Shown here: positions 1-6,179 of the stretch, piece by piece
Numbering within the stretch: the stretch's first letter is position 1
Layout: each line of letters opens with the position of its first letter
The notes under the pieces: generated by a model
What the model was told of the DNA's origin: nothing
What the model saw: only the letters and a program-made list of their open reading frames with translations
Database searches by the model: none
Translations under genes and position numbers: made by a program
NCBI GenBank assembly: GCA_005888525.1
Contig: VBAB01000261.1
Location: forward strand, 1-9,677
Source of the DNA: Alphaproteobacteria bacterium
GTDB taxonomy: Bacteria > Pseudomonadota > Alphaproteobacteria > Rhizobiales > Hyphomicrobiaceae
Direction of reading: 5' to 3'
DNA: 9,677 nt

Positions 1-746
1 GCTTCGGCCTCGGGACGGAAACGGTTTCCCGCATCGTGCAGCACCAACCCCGGCCGCAGCTCCACAGGCGCGTTGCTGCCCTTGACGCCCTGCACCAGCA
101 CACGGATCGCCGACTTTCCTTCTCGTGGGTAGAGGGGAAAGACGATCAGGCCGCCGAAACGTCCCGCGAAGGCCGACAGCACCTCGCCTATGGCGTCGGC
201 ACGATGGATCATGGTGGCCGATCCGCCTGGGCGCGCCATCGCGGCCATGAAGCGTGCCCAACGCGCGAGGTTGCCGCCGGGCATGACGTTGGCTGTGGCC
301 TTCAGGGCCTCGACGGAGACGGTGCCGGCGCCCTGCTGATTGTAGGGGGGATTGGCGAGGACATGATCGAAGCTCTCCGCATCGGATCGCAGCTCCGGCA
401 GCTCGTCGAGCCGGCGCGACACGTCGGCCTGGACCAAGCGCACGCGCGCCTGCAGACCGTTGCGCTCGATATTGCCGCGCGCAAGGCCGGCGAGAAGCGA
501 CTCGCGCTCCACCAGTGTCACGTCGGCGCGCGGCGCCCGGCGCGCAACCGCGAGGCCCACGACCCCGACGCCGGCGCCCACATCGAGCACCCGTTCCTTG
601 CGGCTTACCCTGACCGGAGCAGCCGCCGCCAGCAGAACCGCGTCGATGCCGGCCCGATAGCCGTCCTTGGGCTGCAGAATGCGCAAGCTCCCACCCAGGA
701 AGGCATCGTCCGTCGACCCCGCATGGGCGCCAGCAGCCTCCTTCAC
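1..746 (-). CDS. TrmN6-like tRNA1(Val) adenine-N6 methyltransferase (3' end off the window)
   Basis: I translated this from the reverse strand; the frame is open from a GTG at 746-744 to base 1 (248 full codons, no stop). It is a class I SAM-dependent methyltransferase. Motif I reads VLDVGAGVGVVG at about residues 53-64, the acidic end of strand beta2 is VTLVERE at 76-82, and the N6-adenine catalytic signature NPPY lies at 132-135. The N-terminal stretch LQPKDGYRAGIDAVLLAAA (24-42) is typical of the COG4123/TrmN6 (YfiC) family, which methylates A37 of tRNA1(Val). The family is about 250-260 residues, so only the last few are missing. The GTG start overlaps the TGA of the upstream DUF2007 gene by 4 bp, which suggests translational coupling. 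The tRNA target is inferred from family membership; related proteins can have other nucleic-acid substrates. Confidence 0.88.
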   Translation of the reverse strand, partial: MKEAAGAHAGSTDDAFLGGSLRILQPKDGYRAGIDAVLLAAAAPVRVSRKERVLDVGAGVGVVGLAVARRAPRADVTLVERESLLAGLARGNIERNGLQARVRLVQADVSRRLDELPELRSDAESFDHVLANPPYNQQGAGTVSVEALKATANVMPGGNLARWARFMAAMARPGGSATMIHRADAIGEVLSAFAGRFGGLIVFPLYPREGKSAIRVLVQGVKGSNAPVELRPGLVLHDAGNRFRPEAE

Positions 747-982
747 GCGCGCGCGTCCTCGTCATTGATGAGCGAGGCCCCGAGCCCGGCCTCGCTGAGG
801 ATCCGGCGCGCGGTCATCCAATCCTCCCCGCCGACCAGGAGCCGCCGTGGAAAGGCGCCGATCGAGCCTTCCACCACGCTGATGTGCTGATCGGCGAGAA
901 AGCTGGCGATGCCGGCCTGCCGCAGCATGGCCTCGGCGAAGCTGATCAGCACCGCATCATTGCTGCGCAGGATCTCGCGCAT
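743..982 (-). CDS. DUF2007 domain protein, small
   Basis: This 79-residue protein starts at the ATG 982-980. It matches what I know of the DUF2007 family ('putative signal transducing protein'): a compact alpha/beta fold with an N-terminal strand (REILRSNDAVLISFAEAML), a middle block HISVVEGSIGAFPRRLLV, and the closing segment EDWMTARRILSEAGL. No signal peptide or membrane segment is visible. Its stop overlaps the GTG start of the TrmN6-like methyltransferase by 4 bp, so the two are almost certainly co-transcribed, and I recall the same pair beside a polyprenyl synthase in many alphaproteobacteria. The ribosome binding site is weak. The molecular function is unknown, and the family name should not be read as a demonstrated signalling role. 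Confidence 0.85.
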   Translation of the reverse strand: MREILRSNDAVLISFAEAMLRQAGIASFLADQHISVVEGSIGAFPRRLLVGGEDWMTARRILSEAGLGASLINDEDARA

Positions 983-1055
983 TTACCCGAAGACCTAGAG
1001 GGCAGTTGGACGTGGGCAAGACGGGCCGCCGCTTTTCTGTCGCGGGAAAGTGGGC

Positions 1056-1086
1056 TTGACTGCCCCTTGTCCATTCCGGCTATACC
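1056..1086 (+). promoter_or_regulatory. Housekeeping sigma promoter of the polyprenyl synthase gene
   Basis: TTGACT at 1056-1061 is followed, after 18 bases, by CTATAC at 1080-1085. This fits the alphaproteobacterial sigma-70 form TTGAC-N17/18-CTAT closely. Transcription would begin near 1092, giving a leader of about 30 bases before the TTG start at 1122. It is the only strong promoter I see in the 139-base divergent spacer. I did not find an equally good one for the DUF2007 gene on the other strand; TTGCCC near 1022-1017 is only a weak -35 candidate. Confidence 0.6.
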
Positions 1087-1121
1087 GGGATCGGCCGAAC
1101 TCGAGTTGAGGATAGCACATC

Positions 1122-2138
1122 TTGGGCGTCGTCGTCCCATTCGAAGAGGCGCGGGATCCCGCAGAGAGCCTGCAGCCGCTGCTCGACATCGTCGCGGAGG
1201 ATATGCAGGCGGTCAACCGCATCATCCTCGACAAGGCGGTGTCGGACGTGGAGCTGATCCCCAAGCTCGCGCACCATCTCATTGAATCGGGCGGTAAACG
1301 ACTACGTCCGATGCTGACGATCGCCGCCGCCAAACTGTGCGGATATCAGCGCGACGGCCACATCCGCCTTGCCGCGGCGGTGGAATTCATGCACACGGCC
1401 ACGCTGCTGCACGACGACGTGGTGGACGAGAGCGACTATCGGCGCGGCAAGGCGTCGGCCCGGCGGGTGTGGGGCAACCAGGCGAGCGTGCTGGTCGGGG
1501 ACTTCCTGCTGGGCCAGGCGTTTCGCATGATGGTGGAGGTCGGCTCGCTCAGCGCGCTCAAGATCCTGTCGGGTGCCGCCGCCGTCATCGCCGAAGGCGA
1601 GGTGATGCAGCTGGCTGCCGCCAAGAATACGGCCACGACGGAGGATGCCTACCTCGCCATCATCGACGCCAAGACCGCCGCCCTGTTCTCGGCGGCCGCC
1701 GAGGTGGGCGGCGCCATTGCCAAGCGGCCGGCCGAGGAGCAGGCGGCGCTCAGGTCTTACGGCCGCAACCTCGGCATCGCCTTCCAGCTGGTCGACGACG
1801 CGCTGGATTATTCGGGCAACAGCGCCAGGCTCGGCAAATCGGTGGGCGATGATTTCCGTGAGGGCAAGATCACCCTGCCCGTCATCTTGTGCTTCCGCCG
1901 CGGCGGGGACCGCGAGCGCGCCTTCTGGAAGCGCACGCTGAGCGACGGAAAAATCGAGGACGGCGACTTCGAGCACGCGGTCGGGCTGATGAAGAAGCAC
2001 AACGCCATCGATGCCACGCTCGAGCGCGCCAGGCACTACGGTGCCATTGCGCGCGACGCGCTCGCCATCTTCCCGGCCGACGCCAATGCCAGCGCTCTGA
2101 CCGAGGTCATCGGCTTTTGCGTCAGCCGCGCGAACTGA
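1122..2138 (+). CDS. ispB: Polyprenyl diphosphate synthase (octa/decaprenyl type)
   Basis: This 338-residue trans-isoprenyl diphosphate synthase extends an allylic diphosphate with isopentenyl diphosphate to make the ubiquinone side chain. Visible motifs are GGKRLRP at 57-63 (isopentenyl diphosphate binding), the first Asp-rich motif DDVVD at 98-102 followed by the RR pair (107-108), the second Asp-rich motif DDALD at 225-229, and GKSVGDDFREGK at 238-249. The fifth residue before the first motif is alanine (93), a small residue as expected for long-chain products. Exact chain length cannot be read here: alphaproteobacteria usually make decaprenyl, so the symbol is only the common family name. 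The start is a TTG at 1122 with GAGG at 1108-1111; the first internal ATG (residue 28) would remove conserved N-terminal sequence. It is monocistronic, and its last 17 bases overlap the 3' end of ispE on the opposite strand. Confidence 0.93.
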   Translation: MGVVVPFEEARDPAESLQPLLDIVAEDMQAVNRIILDKAVSDVELIPKLAHHLIESGGKRLRPMLTIAAAKLCGYQRDGHIRLAAAVEFMHTATLLHDDVVDESDYRRGKASARRVWGNQASVLVGDFLLGQAFRMMVEVGSLSALKILSGAAAVIAEGEVMQLAAAKNTATTEDAYLAIIDAKTAALFSAAAEVGGAIAKRPAEEQAALRSYGRNLGIAFQLVDDALDYSGNSARLGKSVGDDFREGKITLPVILCFRRGGDRERAFWKRTLSDGKIEDGDFEHAVGLMKKHNAIDATLERARHYGAIARDALAIFPADANASALTEVIGFCVSRAN

Positions 2139-3090
2139 GCTGCACTTGTGCAGGGCTGTCGAGCAAGGTCGGCACGATCCACCAGTCCGGATACGCGCGC
2201 GCGAGCGCGGCCGCGGTACGGGCCGCCGACGCATCATCGCCGAAAATGCCGAAGCATGTCGGCCCGCTCCCGGACATGGCCGCGTGCCGGCATCCGGGCT
2301 GCGCGGCAAGCGCGCCCTTGACGTCTGCGATAACGGGCAGGAGCGAAATTGCCGGGCGTTCCAGGTCGTTGCCCCGCGCTTGCATGTAGGCAAGGAGCGC
2401 GCCCGTCCCATCTCCCCATTCTTCAATGGGGAGAGGGTTAGGGTGAGGGACAGACGCTTGCTGTGACGCCTGTTGCCGCCCCTCACTCCGGCCCTCGCCC
2501 CGTAAAGGACGGAGAGAGGGGGAAGACAGATCGAGCGCCCCGAAGACTTGCGCCGTCGGCAAAGCCACTCGCGGATTGACCAGGACGCAGTCGAGAGGCG
2601 GCATGGGGTGCGCCGGCTCCCGCGATGCAACCCGATCGCCGATCCCGCGGATCAGCGACGGTACGCCGGCGACGCAGACCGGGACGTCGGCACCCAGCCG
2701 GGCTGCCAGCCCATGCCAGTCGATGCGTCCGGCGCACTCCGGATTGGCCGCCCGCACCGCCCGCAGGAGCGCCGCAGCATCGGCCGATCCGCCACCGAGC
2801 CCAGCGGCGACGGGCAGGTTCTTCTCGAGCTCGACGGCGCCGAGAATCAGCCCGGGGTCGAGCTCCCGCAGGAGCGAAAGCGTCTTCTCCAGCAGGTTTG
2901 GCCCCTCTATTCCTGGGGCGAATTGACCAGAGGTCGTGACCCGGCAATCGGGGCCTGGATGCAACGTTACGAGGTCGCCGATGTCGGCGAAAGTCACCAG
3001 GCTCTCGATGTCGTGGTAGCCGTCTGAGCGGCGGCCGAGCACGCTCAGCGTCAGATTGATCTTGGCGCGGGCGATCTGGCGAATGGGCAT
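2122..3090 (-). CDS. ispE: 4-diphosphocytidyl-2-C-methyl-D-erythritol kinase with a repeat-derived insertion
   Basis: IspE phosphorylates the 2-hydroxyl of CDP-methylerythritol with ATP, the fourth step of the MEP isoprenoid pathway, in the cytoplasm. It is a GHMP kinase. From the ATG at 3090 the protein has 322 residues: ARAKINLTL with Lys10, the ATP loop PVAAGLGGGSADA at about 93-105, catalytic Asp135 in GADVP, and the C-terminal motif MSGSGPTCFGIF at about 272-283. The usual length is about 285, and the excess is an insertion of about 38 residues (190-228) between FGALDL and TGALLAYMQARGNDLE, encoded by a palindromic repeat. A longer form from a GTG at 3135 would overlap the TPR gene stop by 4 bp. 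I prefer 3090 because family members start about eight residues before AKINL, but coupled initiation at 3135 is possible. No Shine-Dalgarno sequence is clear for either start. Confidence 0.93.
   Translation of the reverse strand: MPIRQIARAKINLTLSVLGRRSDGYHDIESLVTFADIGDLVTLHPGPDCRVTTSGQFAPGIEGPNLLEKTLSLLRELDPGLILGAVELEKNLPVAAGLGGGSADAAALLRAVRAANPECAGRIDWHGLAARLGADVPVCVAGVPSLIRGIGDRVASREPAHPMPPLDCVLVNPRVALPTAQVFGALDLSSPSLRPLRGEGRSEGRQQASQQASVPHPNPLPIEEWGDGTGALLAYMQARGNDLERPAISLLPVIADVKGALAAQPGCRHAAMSGSGPTCFGIFGDDASAARTAAALARAYPDWWIVPTLLDSPAQVQLSSRG
2408..2521. repeat. Paired palindromic repeat element inserted in frame in ispE
   Basis: The element consists of two related hairpin units facing each other. 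Unit A has a perfect 10-bp stem, TCTCCCCATT (2411-2420) with AATGGGGAGA (2425-2434) around a 4-base loop, followed by GGGTTAGGGTGAGGG. Unit B, on the other strand, has an imperfect 12-bp stem (2492-2503 with 2509-2520, two mismatches) around AAAGG. Aligning the right part of unit A with the reverse complement of unit B gives 17 identities in 23 positions. The arms GTGAGGG (2443-2449) and CCCTCAC (2480-2486) make the whole a large inverted repeat around a 30-base centre. The sequence resembles a palindromic repeat widely dispersed in Bradyrhizobium-like genomes, whose translations read like 'PHPNPLP'; that peptide is visible in this IspE. The 114 bases I delimit equal 38 codons, so the reading frame is kept. 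Its true ends are uncertain by a few bases. Confidence 0.75.
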
Positions 3091-3102
3091 GGCAACGTCT
3101 GC

Positions 3103-3123
3103 CCGGCGCACCGGGCGCGCCGG
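3103..3123. other. GC-rich inverted repeat at the TPR/ispE junction
   Basis: CCGGCGC (3103-3109) pairs perfectly with GCGCCGG (3117-3123) around a 7-base loop. On the ispE mRNA this hairpin would lie just after the TPR stop codon and between the two candidate ispE starts (GTG 3135 and ATG 3090). There is no T-run after it, so it does not look like an intrinsic terminator. It could affect which ispE start is used, but in DNA this GC-rich a 7-bp stem can arise by chance. Confidence 0.3.
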
Positions 3124-3131
3124 CCTCCCCG

Positions 3132-4937
3132 TCACTGGAAGAAGGGGAAGCTCTTGACCTCGGTGCTCTTCTTGGCCTTCTCGGGGCGCTTCTGCACCTC
3201 GTTGGTGCGCTTGGTCTGGCGTGCCTGAGCCGGTACCGGCAGTCCCTTTTGCAGCTTCTTCTTGATCTTGTCGGCGTCCTCAGGCTCGGGCTTCAGTGTC
3301 AGCGCCTGGTCCCATTGGAAGCGAGCCTCGCGTTCGCGCCGCACGCGCCAATAGGCATCGCCGAGGTGATCGTTGAGAACGGGGTCCTCGGGTCTCAGCT
3401 CGACCGCGCGCTCCAGGTGCTTCACGGCTTCCTTGTAGTTGCCCATGCGGTAGTGCGCCCAGCCCAAGCTGTCGACGATATAGCCGTCGTCGGGCTTCTG
3501 GCGCACGGCCTTCTCGATCAGGGAAAGGCCCTGCTTGAGGTTGCGGTTCTGGTCGATCCAGGAATAGCCCAGGTAGTTGAGCACCATTGCCTGCTCGGCG
3601 CTGAGCAACAAAGCCTTCTGCAGGTCAGCCTCGGCGAGATCCCACTTCTTCAGCCGCTCGTAGCAGGTGCCGCGCGAGTAGAAATACGACCAGTGCTTCT
3701 GCTCTGGCTTGTCGATGAGGGCGATGGCGCGCGTATAGTAATCGACCGCCTCCCCAAAGCGCTTGTTGCTGCGCATGATATTGCCGAGCGCGTCCAGCGG
3801 CTGGAGCTCGCGCGGGTTGTCTCGTGCGATCTCGTCCAGCAGCTTCTGCGCCTCGTCCACCCTCTCGAGCTGGGTGAGGTTCAGGGCCTTGCGGATGTCG
3901 ACGCTCATTTGCAGCGGCGTCCCTTTCGGGATGCGATCGTAGGTGGCAACGGCGGCTTCGTAGCGCTTGGTCGTCTCATAGGCATTGGCGAGCGCGGCCA
4001 AAGCGAACACGGAATCGGGCGTCAAGTAGAGCGCGAATTGCAAGTAGACAGCGCCGACGCTGACGCCGCCTTCCCCGGTGAGCGCCTCACCCAGACCATA
4101 GAATGCCTCTGCCATGCCCTCGGCGGGGGTGTTGATGAGCAGTTCCGGCCGCTCGCCGGCCTCGATCTGTTCCTGCAGTACCCGCGCAACCGGGTGCCCG
4201 TCATTCTTGGTCCGATCGGCGTTGGCCTTGAGCACGCTCAGCGCCAGCTTGGCATCTCCAGCGCTGGCCGCATGCCGCGCGTAAGCGAGCGCTACGCGCA
4301 GCGTGCGCTGATCGTTCTTGGGTATGCGATCGTAGGCGGCGCGCGCCTCGGCGCGGCGCCCGGCCTGGTCGGCGAGCAGCGCGCGATGAAAGCGCAGATA
4401 GTACTGGGCCCACTCTGGCTGCTTCGGCGCATCGAGAAGGGCGAGCGCCTCCTGGGTCTTGTCCTGCGCTTGGTAGAGCCAGGCCCGAGCCAGCGTGCTC
4501 GTCAACTCACCGATGGGGTTGGCGCCAGATGCCTTGAAGCGCTCGTCCGCTTCCGCGTAGCGCTTGGCCTTGAAGTCGACGAGGCCCATGAATGCCTGAG
4601 CCATGCGGCGCGGAGGCTGCAACTCGGCCAGTTCGCGCGCCAATTGCTCGGTGCGCGGCCAGTGGCCTTCCATAAGCTCCATCAGGAACGACTGCTCGAT
4701 CAGCACGTCGTTGCCGGGATCGCGCACCAGTGCTTCGCGATAGTAGGTGGCGGCGGCCTCCGTGTCGTGCTGACCCCGCGCGACCCGTCCCGCGAGATAG
4801 CTGCCGAGCAGCGACCGCGTGTCGCTGGCTGTCGTCGCCGCACCGTCCACTCCCGCCGCGGCCGACAGCACCCCCGATGCAGCCACCAAGCCTAGGACCG
4901 CCGACAAACCGAAGAGCACAGGATAGCGAGCGCGCAT
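3132..4937 (-). CDS. Exported tetratricopeptide-repeat protein
   Basis: This 601-residue protein starts at the ATG 4937-4935, with a good Shine-Dalgarno sequence (GAGGTG) just upstream. The N-terminus is a signal peptide: MRAR, a hydrophobic run at 6-25, and a probable cleavage site near SAAAG (25-29). The rest is helical TPR solenoid. Recognisable units lie at about 46-80, 176-208, 296-338, 378-410, 414-448, 452-482, 486-516 and 520-550. The last four (for example LGWAHYRMGNYKEAVKHLERAVELRPEDP) are close to the TPR consensus, and YDRIPK occurs twice (203-208 and 333-338). The C-terminal 30 residues are Lys-rich and end in KSFPFFQ. Such proteins act as periplasmic or outer-membrane protein-interaction scaffolds; the partner here is unknown. 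It is immediately upstream of ispE (4-bp overlap if the GTG start is used), so the two are probably co-transcribed, an arrangement I recall from other alphaproteobacteria. Confidence 0.88.
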   Translation of the reverse strand: MRARYPVLFGLSAVLGLVAASGVLSAAAGVDGAATTASDTRSLLGSYLAGRVARGQHDTEAAATYYREALVRDPGNDVLIEQSFLMELMEGHWPRTEQLARELAELQPPRRMAQAFMGLVDFKAKRYAEADERFKASGANPIGELTSTLARAWLYQAQDKTQEALALLDAPKQPEWAQYYLRFHRALLADQAGRRAEARAAYDRIPKNDQRTLRVALAYARHAASAGDAKLALSVLKANADRTKNDGHPVARVLQEQIEAGERPELLINTPAEGMAEAFYGLGEALTGEGGVSVGAVYLQFALYLTPDSVFALAALANAYETTKRYEAAVATYDRIPKGTPLQMSVDIRKALNLTQLERVDEAQKLLDEIARDNPRELQPLDALGNIMRSNKRFGEAVDYYTRAIALIDKPEQKHWSYFYSRGTCYERLKKWDLAEADLQKALLLSAEQAMVLNYLGYSWIDQNRNLKQGLSLIEKAVRQKPDDGYIVDSLGWAHYRMGNYKEAVKHLERAVELRPEDPVLNDHLGDAYWRVRREREARFQWDQALTLKPEPEDADKIKKKLQKGLPVPAQARQTKRTNEVQKRPEKAKKSTEVKSFPFFQ

Positions 4938-5180
4938 GTCACCTCGTGCCGGGGGAGTTGAAAGCCATAGCTGATTCCCGCTGCCTCACGCTTAGCAGGA
5001 ATGGCACCTGCTTGCGACCGCAAAGATCGGAATGCACCAGGGTTTGTGTCGCCCTGTGGCGGCCGGGCTGGCAACAAGACATGCGAATTGGGCAAACGCT
5101 GGACCGCGTGCTGTGAATGCGCGCGGCATCGCCCAAGGTCGCCCTTTGTCTTAAGGCAACGCCGAGGATAACTACTAGGT
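4938..5180. other. Intergenic spacer upstream of the TPR gene
   Basis: These 243 bases separate the hydrolase stop from the TPR start; both genes are on the minus strand. Apart from the TPR ribosome binding site I see only a short palindromic stretch, TTGCG-AC-CGCAA, around 5012-5023. No strong promoter or terminator stands out on the minus strand. An 81-codon minus-strand reading frame through it has no coding character. Confidence 0.4.
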
Positions 5181-6137
5181 TCAAGCCCGCGCGAACGACT
5201 GCCTGAGTGCTGAAGCGGCGAGCGCAATCGCCCGCCCGCTATCCGCAACAATGCGCCCCATCGAAAGAAATCCGTGGATCTGTCCCTCGAACCGCTCGTG
5301 TAGGACGGGAACCCCGGCGGACCGGAGCGCCTTGGCGTAGGCTTCGCCCTCGTCGCAGAGCGGGTCGAAGCCGGCGGTGATGACGAGGGCGGGCGGCAGC
5401 TCCCCGAAGCTCGCCGCCCTCAGCGGCGACGCGCGCCAGTCGGCTTCATCGGCGGCGCTGCGCAGATAATGGGCAATGAACCAGCGCATGCCCGCGCGTG
5501 TGAGAGGCAATTGCTCGGCGTGGCGCTCGGCGGATGGCCAGCCCATGCGCATATCGGTGCCCGGATAGACCAGGAGCTGGTGCACGAGCCGTGGGCCGCT
5601 GCGATCGCGCGCCTCGAGCGAGACGACCGCCGCGAGGTTGCCGCCGGCGCTGTCGCCGCCGACCGCGAGGCGCCGGGCATCGATGCCGAGCCGCGTCGCG
5701 TTGGTGGCAATCCACCGCGTCGCGGCGATGGCATCTTCGGCGGCGGCGGGAAACTTGTGCTCGGGCGCGAGCCGATAGTCGACGGCGACGACGAGACACG
5801 GGGTGGCGTTGGCGAGCGCTCGGCAGACCTGGTCGTGGCTCTCGAGGTCGCCGATCACCCAGCCCCCGCCGTGGAAGTAGATGAGCGCCGGCTGAAGCTT
5901 GTCATTGGGGACGCCCTGCCCACGATAGAGCCGGAGCGGGATCGGGCCGGCTGGCCCCACGGCTTCGAGCGCGACCACCTCCGCGACGGGCTCGGGGTCG
6001 GGTTGCAGAATGGCGCGCGAAGCCAGGTACGCCTTGCGCGCTTCGGGCGGCGACAGCGTCTCGATCGGCGGGCGCCCCGAGGCGATGATCAAATCGCACA
6101 CCTTCTGTGCGTCGGGATGCAACTTCTGCTGAGCCAT
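5181..6137 (-). CDS. Alpha/beta hydrolase, hormone-sensitive lipase (HSL) family esterase
   Basis: From the ATG at 6137 this is a 318-residue carboxylesterase-type hydrolase of the HSL (bacterial family IV) group. The oxyanion-hole motif HGGGW is at 89-93, the nucleophile elbow GDSAGG has Ser163, the acid is Asp258 in GFDPLCDEG, and the base is His288 in GQIHGF. Blocks DYRLAPEHKFPAA (120-132) and VYPGTD (190-195) are also characteristic. There is no signal peptide, so it should be cytoplasmic. The ATG is preferred over a GTG at 6167 because GGGGA lies about seven bases before it and the extra ten residues look non-conserved. It begins 42 bases after the ETF-QO stop, so the two probably share a transcript. 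The family hydrolyses short-acyl esters and related compounds; the natural substrate cannot be told from sequence. It interrupts the ETF-QO/TPR neighbourhood I expect in relatives, so it may be a lineage-specific insertion. Confidence 0.9.
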   Translation of the reverse strand: MAQQKLHPDAQKVCDLIIASGRPPIETLSPPEARKAYLASRAILQPDPEPVAEVVALEAVGPAGPIPLRLYRGQGVPNDKLQPALIYFHGGGWVIGDLESHDQVCRALANATPCLVVAVDYRLAPEHKFPAAAEDAIAATRWIATNATRLGIDARRLAVGGDSAGGNLAAVVSLEARDRSGPRLVHQLLVYPGTDMRMGWPSAERHAEQLPLTRAGMRWFIAHYLRSAADEADWRASPLRAASFGELPPALVITAGFDPLCDEGEAYAKALRSAGVPVLHERFEGQIHGFLSMGRIVADSGRAIALAASALRQSFARA

Positions 6138-6179
6138 GCTCGATCCCCATCTTACGTCGCACGCCACCCCGAGTGCGGT

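Noticed and set aside
36..890. A 284-codon plus-strand frame at the left end
   Set aside because: It runs antisense to the TrmN6-like methyltransferase (with NPPY and the SAM motif) and the DUF2007 gene. The translation is rich in His, Arg, Gln and Ala and resembles no family.
2411..2520. The repeat hairpins as an intrinsic terminator or CRISPR-like array
   Set aside because: There is no T-run after either stem on either strand, there are only two units in inverted orientation, and the whole element lies inside an open ispE frame. A palindromic dispersed repeat explains it better.
1302..2630. A 442-codon minus-strand frame across the polyprenyl synthase and the ispE 3' end
   Set aside because: It overlaps two strongly supported genes in other frames. 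Its only familiar-looking stretch, LTLTLSPLKNGEMG, is the palindromic repeat read in another frame.
3249..4895. A 548-codon plus-strand open frame covering most of the TPR gene
   Set aside because: It is antisense to a gene with clear TPR motifs, a signal peptide and a good ribosome binding site. Its translation is Leu/Val/Gly/Arg-rich with no recognisable motif, as expected when a GC-rich gene is read on the other strand.
4939..5184. Short minus-strand frames in the spacer before the TPR gene
   Set aside because: They have no family resemblance, no ribosome binding site I trust, and would run into the TPR gene out of frame.
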